DNA of 64,000 nt from Nostocoides sp. (GCA_016702415.1 JADJEA010000001.1:973001-1037000); one strand, 5' to 3'; counted from the first letter of the stretch, positions 36,103-47,777 are shown. A program made the numbers and translations. Notes: generated from the sequence alone by a model not told the origin.

Positions 36103-37257
36103 GTGAGTCCGCAAACGCCCGAGTCCGGGATCTCAACCGTGCCCAAAGGGGTGCGGGATGCCAGCGAGTGGGCGGCTCGGCTGCTCGTCATCGGGCTCGG
36201 GATCTATGTTTTCGGCCGGGTCCTCGGGCATATGTCCGAGATCGTCATCCCGGTCATCGTCGCCATGCTGCTCGCCGCCTTGCTGGAGCCCGCCTGTCGG
36301 CGCCTCGACCGGCATTTGCCGCGCGCGGCCGCGGCGGGCGTCACCGTCGTGGGCACTCTGGCCGTCATTGCCGGCCTGATGACCTTCGTCGGGACGAGGT
36401 TCTCCTCCCAGTTCAACGACATCGTCGACCAGACCCTCGAGGGCGTCGATCAGATCCGCAACTGGATCCGGACGACCTTCCACGTCACCGACACCCAGTT
36501 CGCGGAGTACTTCCAGAAGCTGCGGGATGCCGTCTCGGGCAGTGGGAATCTCGGGGAGACGGCGGCTGCGGCCGGGCTGACGGTGACCCATGTCGTCGCC
36601 GGGTTCTTCATCGCGATGTTCACGCTCTTCTTTTTCCTCTTCGAGGGCAAGGCGATTTGGGCGTGGATCGTGCGGCTCTTCCCGGCGCCGGCGCGGGAGA
36701 AGGTCACCGCCAGCGGTGCCCTCGCCTGGAGTCAGCTGCAGGCGTTCTGCCGGGCGACGACGATCGTCGCGGCAACCGATGCGACGGGGATCGGCCTCGG
36801 TGCGTTCATCCTCGGGGTGCCCTTCGCCAGCGGCATCGGGTTGCTGGTGTTCCTCGGGGCATTCGTCCCGGTGGTCGGTGCCCTGGTCAGCGGGATCGTC
36901 GCGGTTCTGCTCGCCCTGGTGGCCAAGGGTCCGATCACCGCCCTGATCATGCTCGGCGTGGTCATCGCCGTGCAGCAGATCGAGGCGCACGTCCTGCAGC
37001 CGTTCCTCCTGGGCCGAGCGGTCCGCGTCCACCCGCTCGCGGTGATCCTCGCGATCGCCGCCGGGGTCGTCCTCTGGGGCATCGTCGGAGCGCTGATCGC
37101 CGTCCCCGTTGCGGCAGTGTCGAACGCGGTGGGCAACCACCTGCTCGCGGACTCCGAGCCTGCGCCGGACGACACGGACGACTTGTTGACCCCGGACGAG
37201 CGGGCGCAGGCGGCGGCGGACATCGCCAAGGGCCGGGCGGCCGAAGCGATCGACTGA
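36103..37257 (+). CDS. AI-2E family (YdiK/PerM-type) membrane protein
   Basis: 384 aa, eight TM helices in the AI-2E transporter layout: two N-terminal helices (LLVIGLGIYVFGRVL, PVIVAMLLAALLEPAC), a periplasmic amphipathic segment (about 90-140), then a six-helix block with GVPFASGIGLLVFLGAFVPVVG and EAHVLQPFLLGRAVRVHPLA. C-terminal tail acidic. Substrate not defined for actinobacterial members. GTG 36103 with GGGG four to seven bases before; the frame is open far upstream through the tRNA-Ala region, without similarity. Confidence 0.83.
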   Translation: MSPQTPESGISTVPKGVRDASEWAARLLVIGLGIYVFGRVLGHMSEIVIPVIVAMLLAALLEPACRRLDRHLPRAAAAGVTVVGTLAVIAGLMTFVGTRFSSQFNDIVDQTLEGVDQIRNWIRTTFHVTDTQFAEYFQKLRDAVSGSGNLGETAAAAGLTVTHVVAGFFIAMFTLFFFLFEGKAIWAWIVRLFPAPAREKVTASGALAWSQLQAFCRATTIVAATDATGIGLGAFILGVPFASGIGLLVFLGAFVPVVGALVSGIVAVLLALVAKGPITALIMLGVVIAVQQIEAHVLQPFLLGRAVRVHPLAVILAIAAGVVLWGIVGALIAVPVAAVSNAVGNHLLADSEPAPDDTDDLLTPDERAQAAADIAKGRAAEAID

Positions 37258-37291
37258 CGGGCCTGTCCGTCCGGCCTCAGAAGAGCCGGCC

Positions 37292-40200
37292 TCAGAAGAA
37301 AACGAGTTGGTCGCGCGGGTCCCCGGGCAGTGCTTTCGCCGTCCGCCCCCTAGTCGGCCGCCCCCTTTTCTCCGCCGGCTTGCGCTCGGTCGACTCGGGC
37401 TCGGTCAGCCGCAGGAAGCTCCCGAGCAGCATCAACTCCGCGGGCGTGCGGGGGGCGAAGTCGGTCAACTCGGGGGAGCAGACCAGGTAGGCCGCCCATT
37501 TCCCCCGTGAGAGGGCGACATTGAGCCGGTTGCGGTCGAGCAGGAAAGCCACTCCGCGAGAGACGTCGGAGCGAGCCGACGCCGCCATGCTGATGAGGAC
37601 CACGGCACCCTCCTGACCCTGGAACTTGTCGACGGTCCCGGCCCGGACCCGTTTGCACCCCGCCTTGTCCAGGGCTTCCCGCAGCCGGGTGACCTGAGCG
37701 TTGTAGGGCGTGACAACGAGGATGTCCTCCGCGCTGAGGGGCCGGGCACCTGTCCCCTCGTCCGGGTCGGACCATGACCGCCCGAGGAGATCGCGGATGA
37801 TCTCCACCACGGCATCGGCCTCCTCGGCCGAACTCACGGTGTTGTCGCGGTGCTCCACGTGCTGGAGGTGCAGCCCCGGGGCGATGCCGTCCAGGGACCG
37901 GGCGGTGGTGCGCTCCGGCTGGGCGGCGAGGGACCCGGCATACGCCAGGCGGGAAACCCGCTCGGCGAGGCGAGGATGCAGCCGCCAGGTGGTGGAGAGG
38001 AAATAGCCACGCTCCGGCGGCAGGGTGGGCCTGCCTTCGACCAGCCAACCGAGCGCCGAACCGTGAATGGGTTCGGGGTGGGTTCCCTGGCTGACCTCGG
38101 GCAGTTGCTGGGGGTCGCCGAGTAGGAGCAGCCTGCGGGCCGCGAGGGAGGCGGCCACGGTGTTGGCCAGGGAGTACTGCCCGGCTTCGTCCACGACGAG
38201 CAGGTCGAGCTGGCCGCGCGCGACCCGCGTCGGGTGGGTGAAGTCATAGACCGTGCCACCGAGGAGATAGCCTCGGTCGGATCGCGCCGAGGCGAAGAGC
38301 GCGAGCTGCCGATCGGGCAGATCCGTCCACGTCGGCTCGGCGCGGTGTTGTGATTGTTTCCCGACGAGGTGCGGATCGAGTCCGGCGCGGACTACCGCGT
38401 CCAGGACGTTCTCGACGGCCGCATGAGACTGCGCGACGACCCCGACCTTCCAGCCGTGTCGCTCCACCAGGCGGGCGATGACATGGGCCGCGACATAGGT
38501 CTTGCCCGTTCCCGGGGGGCCCTGCACGGCGAGATACGAGTCGTCGAGGTCCAGGACGGCGGCGGTGATGGCCCGGACGTAGTCGTCGGACCCCTCCAGG
38601 CGGGGCAGCTCCGCCCGGGTCCGGAGCCGTGGCGGTCGCCGGCGCAGCACGTCCAGTCCAGGGGTGTCGGGCAGCCGGGGCCACGTGTCGGCGCACATCT
38701 GGCCGACCTCCAGGAGCGCGGCGTCGAGATGGGTGGTCGCGGGTCCTGGGCGCGGGACCAGCGCGACCGGGAACTCGGCGACCCGATCGAATCTCGTCGG
38801 CAAGACCTCCTCGGCCGCCACCCGAAGTCCCGTCTCGGAGGCCATGACCGCCGTGACGGTGGCCGTCGTCGGGGCGACTCGAACCGTCGGTGACTCGGGG
38901 GCGAACTGGGCCGGGGCGGGGGCGTCGTACACGGCATACAGGCTCTCCCCGACCCGCGGTGTGGGGGCGTCGTCGTCACGCACCAGGGCTAGGTCGAGCA
39001 AACGGCGTGGACTGCGTTGCCGCCCCTCGGTGAACCAGTCGCGCACCACCGTGGCGCTCCCGACAGCGAGGACGTCGGGGTGGTGGGTCCACTCGTCGAG
39101 GGGGTGACGCAAGCGGTCGAAATGGCGCCACCAGAACGGCTTGGCCTCCCGCCGGTTGAACTGCACTCCCGCAGTCACCAGGGCGAGGGCTTGCTCGTCG
39201 GCACTGCGGGCGTGCGGTGGGGTGTCGCCCAGGAGGTCTCGCAGCCGGGCCTCGGTCTCCTCGGCCGCCGCCCAGAGGGGCGACCCGTGTCGCTGGGGGG
39301 CGTCGAGCCGCTCGCCGACACTGGGGGGTATGCCGCCCCGGTCCCCGCCGCCCCCGGCCCCGCCGTCGGTCGCGCCGTCGGTCGCGCCGTCGGTCGCGCC
39401 CGCGTTCGGCAGCTGGTCGAGCAGCCAGTGCCGTAGCCGCAGCGTCGAGAGACAGTCGTAGGCGTTGTAGTCCCGGATCGAGGCGAGCAGCCGCTCGGCC
39501 TCGCCCACCCGCCCCTCGATGCCCGCCTGGACGAACTCGTGATAGACGACGATGGAGTCGCCCGCGGTGGCCACCGGCCCGCCGCGCAGGTCGGCCCCCA
39601 TGTAGAGGGGCTCGAGCTTCTTGATCGAATAGGACTCCTGCGAGACGCGGACAGCGCCGCGGACCACGGCATACAGATCGACGAGGACGCCCTCGCGGAG
39701 GAAGTCGTCGATCTCGGCCTCACAGACGGCGTACCTGGCCGCAAGCCCGAGCAAGCGTGACCGCTCGTAGTCGGCGTAGTGGTAGACGTGCAGATCCGGG
39801 AATTCCCGGCGGCGCCGGACCACATAGTCGACGAAGTCGATGAGGGCCTGCTTCTCGGCGGCGCGGTCGTGGGCCCAGAACGCTCGGTAGGCACCGGGCT
39901 GCCCGTCGATGGAGGATTCGAGGACGCCGAAGAGGTATTCGAGTCCCCGCAGTGGTGAGCCTGGCTCGCTCCACAGCGGATCCCCTCGAAGTCGAAGAAG
40001 AGGTCGCCGGCGCTCGGCGGGGGCAGCGCCGCAATCCCCTCGGGCCGGAAAACCTCGGCCGACACCACGCCCGTGTCGCGTTGGTGGCGTTGCAGCCGGG
40101 CCTGCGCCCGGAGTTTCGCGAGGTGGGCGTCGGTGAGGTCGGGGACCGGCTCCTCCCGGTCGGCGAGGTCGTCGAGGGTGGCGACCCCGGCGGCGAGGAG

Positions 40201-40950
40201 GCGCTTGCGCTGGCTGGTGTAAACCCCGGCGACGAGCCCGATGTCGCGGGTGGCCGCGAGTTGCTCGGCGCACTCGGGGCAGCGCCCGCAGGCATGGACA
40301 TCGCCCTCGCCCCACTGGGCCGGGGCCTCCCCATCGTGATGGCGGTCGAGGACGTCGACGAGGCGGTCGCGGCGGCGCAGGTAGACCGGCACGATCTCGG
40401 CGAGGGGAAACTCCTCCCGGTCACCGGCGCCGAGAACGAGCGCGGCGTCGGGGGCGAGGTCGATCCCGGCCGCCTGGAGGGCTTGGCCGTAGGCCGCGAG
40501 TTGGAGCAGCGCCGGGACCGACGCGTCCCGGGTGAGTTTGGCGTCCCACACCGCCCACCGCCCGTCCGGGTCGCGGACCAGGAAATCGGCATACCCGAGG
40601 AAACGGTCGTCGGCGATGGCGCCCTGGCAGACGGCCTCGACCTCCGGGCGAGCCAGGGCGTCCAGGGTGGCCTCCGCCGCGTCGGCAATGCCGGCTGCCG
40701 TATGCCGTTCCGGCCGTGCGATGGTCACCACCCGCCCGGGGTGCTCGGCGGCCAGGGCCCGCACGACCGCCTGCTCGTGCGCCGCGCCCAAGGTGGCGAG
40801 CCGGGGGGCCAGAGGATCGGGGGCGCAGGAACGGGGACTCCGGCCGAGGACCGCATCGAACTCCCGCAGCAGCGCCCACTCGCAGCCGGTCGCGACCCGC
40901 AGGTCGGACGGGCTGATCGTGGCGCGGGGCGCACCGGGCAGGAGGAACAT
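37292..40950 (-). pseudogene. TM0106-family RecB nuclease fused to AAA/SF1 helicase, one frameshift
   Basis: About 1,219 codons. N-terminal RecB-like nuclease: GYADFLVRDPDG...WAVWDAKLTRD (Asp/Lys active site) with an Fe-S-type Cys cluster (CGRCPECAEQ), a Pro/Leu-rich RNase-H-like middle (LFFDFEG), then SF1 helicase: GPPGTGKTY, VVDEAGQYSL, TTWRLHPRLA, VDKFQGQEGAVVLIS and LNVALSRGKW. The reading frame breaks near 39985 at a G run; one G restores FFDFEGDPLWSEPGSPLRG. Start ATG 40950. Contains a 12-bp x3 Ala-Thr-Asp-Gly minisatellite near 39362-39400. Probably repair or recombination. Confidence 0.78.
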
Positions 40951-41041
40951 GATCAGGACTCTAAGCGGCACCACCGACAGCCCCACCGCGGCCACCGCTG
41001 ACGCGCGGGGACCATCCTGCGCGGGCCCAACCAGCTACGGG

Positions 41042-42595
41042 TCAGATCCAGCTCGGGAACCACATCCGCAGTCGCCAACTGTCGTACGGAATCACCTGGG
41101 CGGTGTAGATCGGCCAATAGAACGCGAACAACGCGAGGGTGACCAGGCAGTATCCGCCGACGAGAAGGAGGCCGAGGCGTCGTCGGCGGGGGCTGTCGGT
41201 GGCCTTGCCGAGGATGAGACCGAGCACGAACACCGCAGAGAGGACCACCCATGGCTGGAAGGCGATGGCATAGAACTGGAAGATCGTCCGGTGCTGGAGG
41301 TCGAACCACGGCAGCCACCCGGCGGCCAGCCCGCACAGGATGGCCCCCGCGCGCCAGTCGCGCCGGGCCACCCAGTGATAGACGAGGAAGAAGATCCCGA
41401 TCGTCGCCAGCCACCAGATGGTGATCGTGCCGACCGAGGAGATCGCCTTCGAGCACTCGGTGACGGTGCAGCCGTCTTGTCCCTTCTTGGGGCCTTCGTA
41501 GAAGAACGACGTGGGCCGGGCCTGGACCATCCACGCCCACGGGTTGCTCATGTAGTCGTGAGGAGAGGTGAGGGTCTGGTGGAAGTGGTAGGCCTCGACG
41601 TGATAGCTCCAGAGCGAGCGCAGCGCGGCGGGGATCCAGGTGTGGCTGCTGGGGTGGGTCTCGGCCCAGTGCCTTTTGTAGCCGTCCGCGCTGAGAAACC
41701 ACCCCGTCCACGAGGTCAGGTAGGTCACCAGCGTCAAGCCGACCATGACGAGCGCGGCGATCGGTGCCTGGACCAGGAAGGTCGAGGCGACCCACCGGCG
41801 CACGCCTGCTGCCCGGTAGGCCCCCATGTCCCACAGGACCGTCATCAGACCGAAGCCGATGAGGAAGAAGAGCCCCGACCACTTCGTTCCCGTGGCCAGG
41901 CCGAGGCAGACCCCGGCGACCCAGCGCCACGGACGGAAACCGAGGACCGGCCCCCACGTCTCATAGGTGTGCACGGACAGCCGCCCGACGTGGGCGGCGA
42001 GCCGCTCGCGAGCGTTGTCACGGTCGATGAGCAGCGCCCCGAAGGCGCTCAGGACGACGAACATCAGGATGAGGTCGAGCAGACCGGTGCGCGATTGGAC
42101 GAAGTGGTGACCCTCGAATGCCGTGAGGAAGGCCGCGATCGTCCCCAGCAGCGAGGACCGGAACAACCGGCGCGCGATGCGCCCGATCATCAGGATCGAG
42201 AGCGTCCCGAGCGCGCAAACCGAGAACCGCCAGCCCCAGCTCGAGGTCCCCCCGAAGATCCACTCGCCGACCGCGATGACCCATTTGCCGACCGGCGGGT
42301 GGACGACCATGTCGCCGTTGTCGGTGATGAAGACATCGAGGTTCCCGTGGGTGAACAGCGGATCGACGATCTTGCCCTCGCCACGCCAGCGCATCTCGAC
42401 GCCGTACTCCAGCATCGAGACGCCCTGCTTGACGTAATACGTCTCATCGAAGACCAGTTGGTGCGGCCGGTCGAGCCGCCAGAAGCGGAGGAGCCCGCCG
42501 AGTACCGCGAACAGCAGCGGACCGGCCCAGCCCAGGACCGGTTGACCGATCGGCGCCCCGAGCAGGCGGTCGCGCAGCTGCTCGGTCCTGGTCAC
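41042..42595 (-). CDS. pmt: Protein O-mannosyltransferase (GT39/PMT)
   Basis: 517 aa, multi-pass membrane enzyme transferring mannose from polyprenyl-phosphate-mannose to Ser/Thr of Sec-secreted proteins. Catalytic Asp-Glu at 50-51 in VFDETYYVK; FTHGNLDVFITDNGD luminal loop; VGKWVIAVGEWIFG and SAFGALLIDRDNARE. Orthologous to Rv1002c and divergent from rsmI, as in mycobacteria. Start GTG 42595: TACCAT (42602-42607, minus) six bases upstream, made from a GGCATAC word. Confidence 0.92.
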   Translation of the reverse strand: MTRTEQLRDRLLGAPIGQPVLGWAGPLLFAVLGGLLRFWRLDRPHQLVFDETYYVKQGVSMLEYGVEMRWRGEGKIVDPLFTHGNLDVFITDNGDMVVHPPVGKWVIAVGEWIFGGTSSWGWRFSVCALGTLSILMIGRIARRLFRSSLLGTIAAFLTAFEGHHFVQSRTGLLDLILMFVVLSAFGALLIDRDNARERLAAHVGRLSVHTYETWGPVLGFRPWRWVAGVCLGLATGTKWSGLFFLIGFGLMTVLWDMGAYRAAGVRRWVASTFLVQAPIAALVMVGLTLVTYLTSWTGWFLSADGYKRHWAETHPSSHTWIPAALRSLWSYHVEAYHFHQTLTSPHDYMSNPWAWMVQARPTSFFYEGPKKGQDGCTVTECSKAISSVGTITIWWLATIGIFFLVYHWVARRDWRAGAILCGLAAGWLPWFDLQHRTIFQFYAIAFQPWVVLSAVFVLGLILGKATDSPRRRRLGLLLVGGYCLVTLALFAFYWPIYTAQVIPYDSWRLRMWFPSWI

Positions 42596-42719
42596 GCAGG
42601 CATGGTATGCCGACCTCCCGGGCACCGCCGGAACCCGCGCGCCCGGCATCCCCGGCCGCCGGCCCCGGCTGGCCATGCCACCGCGCCCTCCCGGCTTGCC
42701 CGGCTGGCAGGATGCCCCC

Positions 42720-43538
42720 GTGACCCTCGTCTTGGCCGCGACCCCAATCGGCGACCCGCGGGACGCCTCGCCCCGGCTCGTGCACGAACTCGCGGGCGCG
42801 GACGTCGTCGCCGCCGAGGACACCCGCCGGACGCGGCGTCTGTGCGCGGCGCTGGGGGTGACCCCCGCCGGTCGCCTGGTCAGCTACCACGAGCACAACG
42901 AGGCGGCGGCGAGCGCCGACCTCGTCCAGCGCCTCACCGCCGGCGAGCGAGTGCTCCTCGTCACCGATGCCGGGATGCCGTCCGTCTCCGACCCCGGCTA
43001 TCGGCTCGTCGCCGCTGCGGTCGCGGCCGGTGTGGAGGTGACTTGCGCCCCCGGACCGAGCGCGGTGCTGATGGCGCTGGCCGTCTCGGGGCTGCCCGTC
43101 GACCGCTTCTGCTTCGAGGGGTTCCTGCCGCGCAAGCCGGGGGAGCGGGCGCGCGCCCTGGGCGAGCTCGCCACCGAACGCCGGACGCTGGTCTTCTTCG
43201 AGGCGCCCCACCGGCTCGCCGACACCCTCGCCGCCATGGCCGCCGCCTTCGGAGCCGACCGTCCTGCTGCCGTATGCCGCGAACTCACCAAGACCCACGA
43301 GGAGATCCGGCGCGGACCGCTCGCCGACCTCGCCGCCTGGGCCGCCGGGGGAGTCCTGGGCGAGATCACCCTCGTCGTGGCCGGTGCGCCCGCCGCCGTC
43401 GCCGATCTCGACACGGCTCTGGCCGACGTGCGGCGCCGCACTGCCGAGGGAGCCCGCCTCAAGGACGCCTGCGCCGCAGTCGCCGGCGAGACCGGTTTGT
43501 CCAAGAAGGCGCTCTACGACGCCGCGGTCGCCAGATAG
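42720..43538 (+). CDS. rsmI: 16S rRNA C1402 2-prime-O-methyltransferase
   Basis: 272 aa tetrapyrrole-methylase-fold SAM enzyme methylating the P-site nucleotide C1402. TLVLAATPIGDPRDASPR, AAEDTRRTRRLCAAL, VSYHEHNEAA and TDAGMPSVSDPGYRLV are all characteristic. GTG 42720 is used because CAGGAT stands six bases before it (42708-42713). Its last 25 bases overlap the convergent downstream gene. Longer upstream frames are not conserved. Confidence 0.92.
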   Translation: MTLVLAATPIGDPRDASPRLVHELAGADVVAAEDTRRTRRLCAALGVTPAGRLVSYHEHNEAAASADLVQRLTAGERVLLVTDAGMPSVSDPGYRLVAAAVAAGVEVTCAPGPSAVLMALAVSGLPVDRFCFEGFLPRKPGERARALGELATERRTLVFFEAPHRLADTLAAMAAAFGADRPAAVCRELTKTHEEIRRGPLADLAAWAAGGVLGEITLVVAGAPAAVADLDTALADVRRRTAEGARLKDACAAVAGETGLSKKALYDAAVAR

Positions 43539-44224
43539 AGCGCGTAGTCGAACCTGTGGCTCTCCCGGGCGACCGGGATCACGACCTCAGTCACGCTCCC
43601 GGCGGGCCACCCGGCCCCGCCGGCGAGGTCCCGCAGCCGGTCCAGCAATGCCGGCTCACGCTGCGCCGCCCAGATTCCGAGCACCCCGCCTGGGGCGAGG
43701 CGGGCGAGGGTCGCGCGGAGGTGGTCCGCGGCATACAACCGCGCGTTGTGGGGGTGCACGAGGAACGACGGACCGTTGTCGACGTCGAGGAGGATCGCGT
43801 CATACCTGTCCTGGACACCGTCGCCCTCCGTCAGCAACCCGGCGACGTCTCCGGTGACCAGCCGCACGCGCGGGTCGGCGGTCACCGCCGCCAATGAGGG
43901 GACCAGCCCGGCGCGCGCCCAGGCGAGGAGATCCGGCTCCAATTCGGCGACATCGAGTCGGCGGACCCGGGGGTCCTCCAGGACCGCGAGGGCGGTATGC
44001 CCGAGCCCCAGGCCGCCGACCAGCACCCGCGCGGGTCGGGTCACCCCGGCAAGGACGCGGCGCGCCAACGCGACCTCGGTGGTCACGTCGACGGAGTCCA
44101 TCGCGAAGATCCCGGCGACGACGAGCTCGTGGACGGCCCCGGGCCCGGTTCCCCGTCGGCGCAGCGCGATCTCGCCGCGCGCGGTCATGGCCCGCGCGAG
44201 CGTGACGGGTGGTTCCTGCGTCAT
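43514..44224 (-). CDS. Spermidine-synthase-like methyltransferase-fold protein
   Basis: 236 aa. SAM/dcSAM-binding core: VLVGGLGLGHTALAVL (loop 1), LDVAELEPDLLAWAR and YDAILLDVDNGPSFL. The polyamine-specific features are weak, so a real spermidine synthase is unlikely; such proteins are usually annotated as spermidine synthase-like. SD-like GGGGAGGG upstream of ATG 44224. Overlaps the 3-prime end of rsmI by 25 bases on the other strand. Confidence 0.7.
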   Translation of the reverse strand: MTQEPPVTLARAMTARGEIALRRRGTGPGAVHELVVAGIFAMDSVDVTTEVALARRVLAGVTRPARVLVGGLGLGHTALAVLEDPRVRRLDVAELEPDLLAWARAGLVPSLAAVTADPRVRLVTGDVAGLLTEGDGVQDRYDAILLDVDNGPSFLVHPHNARLYAADHLRATLARLAPGGVLGIWAAQREPALLDRLRDLAGGAGWPAGSVTEVVIPVARESHRFDYALYLATAAS

Positions 44225-44303
44225 ACCCCTCCCCAGTCGCGATTCGGAGCAATCTCACACGCCGCATACGCCCCGGAAGTGTGAACGGGGCACAGCGGCA
44301 CGG

Positions 44304-44309
44304 TAGTTT
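44304..44309 (+). promoter_or_regulatory. -10 hexamer TAGTTT of a leaderless sdhC promoter
   Basis: TAGTTT, six bases, then GTG 44316. Upstream at 44255-44260 and 44279-44284 are TCACAC and GTGTGA half-sites 18 bp apart; spacing is wrong for a Crp box. Confidence 0.55.
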
Positions 44310-44315
44310 GCCAGG

Positions 44316-45011
44316 GTGACAACCTCGACCGTCCCCGCAACGAAGCCGGTAGTGCGCTCGTCCATCGGTATGAAGCTGCTGATGGCTGTCACCGGCCTCA
44401 TCTTCGTCGGCTTCGTGGCCCTCCACGCCTACGGCAATCTCATGGTGCTCGGCGGCGCCGACACCTTCAACACCTACGCGCATCACCTGCGCACGTTCGG
44501 GCAGCCGATGCTCCCGTACGAAGGCTTCCTGTGGGTCCTGCGGGTCGTCCTGTTGGTCAGCCTGGCGCTGCACGTCTATTCCGCCCTCAGCCTCTGGGGC
44601 CGCGCCAATGGCGCGCGCTCGACGCGGTATGCCGTGAAGAAGGCCGCCGCCTCCTCCCTCGCCTCCCGGACGATGCGCTACGGCGGGATCGCGCTCTTCT
44701 TCTTCATCGTCTTCCACCTGCTCCACCTGACGACCCACACGATCCATCCCCAGGGCACGGTGGCGACGCCCTATGAGAACGTCGTCGGCAGCTTCGAGCT
44801 GTGGTGGGTGACCCTGATCTACGTCGTCGCGGTCCTCGCCCTCGGCTTCCACCTCTTCCACGGCGTATGGAGCGCGGCCCAGACCCTCGGCCTGACCTCC
44901 ACCGCGGCGGCCCGCGCCCGCGCCAAGCTGCTCGCCCATCTCGTCGGGGGACTGATCGCCCTCGCATTCCTCATCCCGCCCCTGGCCATCCTCGTCCGGA
45001 TCGTGAAGTGA
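44316..45011 (+). CDS. sdhC: Succinate dehydrogenase cytochrome b subunit
   Basis: 231 aa, five hydrophobic helices, single-subunit b-type anchor of a group-B (actinobacterial) succinate dehydrogenase. Candidate heme ligands are His in VALHAYGNL, LALHVYSAL, FHLLHLTTH and GFHLFHGVW, enough for two hemes. Leads the operon sdhCAB. Start GTG 44316 from the -10 at 44304. The stop overlaps a GTG (45008) of the next frame. Confidence 0.92.
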   Translation: MTTSTVPATKPVVRSSIGMKLLMAVTGLIFVGFVALHAYGNLMVLGGADTFNTYAHHLRTFGQPMLPYEGFLWVLRVVLLVSLALHVYSALSLWGRANGARSTRYAVKKAAASSLASRTMRYGGIALFFFIVFHLLHLTTHTIHPQGTVATPYENVVGSFELWWVTLIYVVAVLALGFHLFHGVWSAAQTLGLTSTAAARARAKLLAHLVGGLIALAFLIPPLAILVRIVK

Positions 45012-45016
45012 GTGAC

Positions 45017-47014
45017 ATGACCGAGCTGACCGCCCCCCAGGGCGTCGACGCCGACTACTACCGCGTCGGCACCCCCGTGGCCGACACCAAGGCTCCGGCC
45101 GGCCCGATCGCCGAGAAGTGGACCAAGCGGAAGTTCGACGCCTCCCTGGTCAACCCCGCCAACCGCCGCAAGCTGTCGGTCATCATCGTCGGGACCGGCC
45201 TGGCCGGAGGCGCCGCGGGGGCCACCCTCGGCGAGGCGGGCTACCACGTGAAGTCCTTCTGCTTCCAGGACTCCCCACGCCGGGCTCACTCGATCGCCGC
45301 GCAGGGCGGCATCAACGCCGCCAAGAACTACAAGGAGGACGGCGACTCGATCTACCGTCTCTTCTACGACACCGTCAAAGGCGGTGACTACCGCGCCCGG
45401 GAGACCAACGTCTACCGCCTGGCCGAGGTCAGCGCCAACATCATCGACCAGTGCGTCGCCCAGGGTGTGCCCTTCGCGCGCGAATACGGCGGTCTCCTCG
45501 ACAACCGGTCCTTCGGTGGCGTGCAGGTCTCCCGGACGTTCTATGCGCGGGGACAAACCGGCCAGCAGCTCCTGATCGGTGCCTACCAGGCCCTCGAACG
45601 CCAGGTCGCCGCGGGCACGGTCGAGATGTTCACCCGGCACGAGATGCTCGAGCTCATCGTCGCCGACGGCCGGGCTCGCGGGATCATCGCCCGCGACCTG
45701 GTGACCGGCGAGATCGAGACGCACCTCGCCGACGCCGTCGTCCTGGCCAGCGGCGGCTATGGCAACGTCTTCTTCCTCTCCACCAACGCCATGGGCTCCA
45801 ATGTCACGGCGAACTGGCGCGCGCACCGCAAGGGTGCCTACTTCGGCAACCCGTGCTACACCCAGATCCACCCGACGTGCATCCCGGTCAGCGGGGACCA
45901 CCAGTCCAAGCTCACGCTGATGTCGGAGTCCCTGCGCAACGACGGCCGCATCTGGGTGCCCAAGCGCAAGGAGGACTGCGACAAGGACCCGCGGCAGATC
46001 CCCGAGGCCGACCGCGACTACTACCTCGAGCGGATCTACCCGGCATTCGGCAACCTTGTCCCGCGCGACATCGCCTCGCGGCAGGCCAAGAACATGTGCG
46101 ACGAGGGCCGCGGTGTCGGCCCGATGGTCGGCGACTTCCGCCGCGGGGTCTACCTCGACTTCTCCGATGCGATCTCCCGCCTGGGCCGGTCCGCCGTCGA
46201 GGCGAAGTACGGCAACCTCTTCGACATGTATGCCCGGATCACCGGCGAGAACCCGTACGAGACCCCGATGCGGATATACCCGGCGGTGCACTACACGATG
46301 GGTGGGCTCTGGGTCGACTACGACCTGATGTCCAATATCCCCGGGCTTTTCGTCACCGGCGAGGCCAACTTCTCCGATCACGGCGCCAACCGGCTCGGGG
46401 CCTCCGCGCTCATGCAGGGGCTGGCCGACGGCTACTTCGTCCTGCCCAACACGATCCGCGACTATCTCGCCAAGGGTCCCTACCCCAAGCTCGACGAGAA
46501 CTCCCCCGCTGTCGCCGAGGCCCGTCAGTCGGTCGACCAGCGGGTCAGGACGTTGCTCTCGATCAACGGCGAGCGGTCCGTGGACTCCTTCCACAAGGAA
46601 CTCGGCCACATCATGTGGGAGTACTGCGGGATGGAGCGCACCGAGACCGGCCTGATGAAGGCGATCGACCTCATCCGGTCGCTGCGCGCGGAGTTCTGGC
46701 GCAATGTCCGCGTGCTCGGCAGCGCCGAGACCCTCAACCAGAGCCTGGAGAAGGCCGGCCGGGTCGCCGATTTCCTCGAACTCGGCGAACTCATGTGCAT
46801 CGACGCCCTGCATCGGCGGGAATCCTGCGGCGGCCACTTCCGCGCCGAGTCCCAGACCGAGGACGGCGAGGCCCTGCGCCACGACGACCAGTTCTGCTAT
46901 GTCGCGGCCTGGGAGTTCGGCGGCAATGGCGAGGGCGGAATGGGTGCCCCGGTGCTCCACAAGGAGGACCTCACCTACGAATTCATCCAGCTCAAGCAGC
47001 GGTCCTACAAGTAG
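45017..47014 (+). CDS. sdhA: Succinate dehydrogenase flavoprotein subunit
   Basis: 665 aa. FAD site IIVGTGLAGGAAGATLGE (57-74), covalent FAD-His region RRAHSIAAQGGINAAKNY, substrate Arg/His in HTMGGLWVDYD-like YTMGGLWVDYD, and SDHGANRLGASALMQGL. Size and sequence fit the actinobacterial long SdhA. ATG 45017 chosen by similarity; GTG 45008 overlapping the sdhC stop is an alternative adding three residues. Confidence 0.95.
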   Translation: MTELTAPQGVDADYYRVGTPVADTKAPAGPIAEKWTKRKFDASLVNPANRRKLSVIIVGTGLAGGAAGATLGEAGYHVKSFCFQDSPRRAHSIAAQGGINAAKNYKEDGDSIYRLFYDTVKGGDYRARETNVYRLAEVSANIIDQCVAQGVPFAREYGGLLDNRSFGGVQVSRTFYARGQTGQQLLIGAYQALERQVAAGTVEMFTRHEMLELIVADGRARGIIARDLVTGEIETHLADAVVLASGGYGNVFFLSTNAMGSNVTANWRAHRKGAYFGNPCYTQIHPTCIPVSGDHQSKLTLMSESLRNDGRIWVPKRKEDCDKDPRQIPEADRDYYLERIYPAFGNLVPRDIASRQAKNMCDEGRGVGPMVGDFRRGVYLDFSDAISRLGRSAVEAKYGNLFDMYARITGENPYETPMRIYPAVHYTMGGLWVDYDLMSNIPGLFVTGEANFSDHGANRLGASALMQGLADGYFVLPNTIRDYLAKGPYPKLDENSPAVAEARQSVDQRVRTLLSINGERSVDSFHKELGHIMWEYCGMERTETGLMKAIDLIRSLRAEFWRNVRVLGSAETLNQSLEKAGRVADFLELGELMCIDALHRRESCGGHFRAESQTEDGEALRHDDQFCYVAAWEFGGNGEGGMGAPVLHKEDLTYEFIQLKQRSYK

Positions 47015-47033
47015 CCGGAACCGAGGAAACGAC

Positions 47034-47777
<744 letters not shown>

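Noticed and set aside
35022..36191. A 389-residue upstream extension of the deacetylase gene
   Set aside because: It would run through tRNA-Ala, lacks similarity, and a strong GGAGGT sits before the ATG at 35738.
44255..44284. Crp box upstream of sdhC
   Set aside because: TCACAC and GTGTGA half-sites are in the wrong order and 18 bp apart rather than 6; not a TGTGA-N6-TCACA site.
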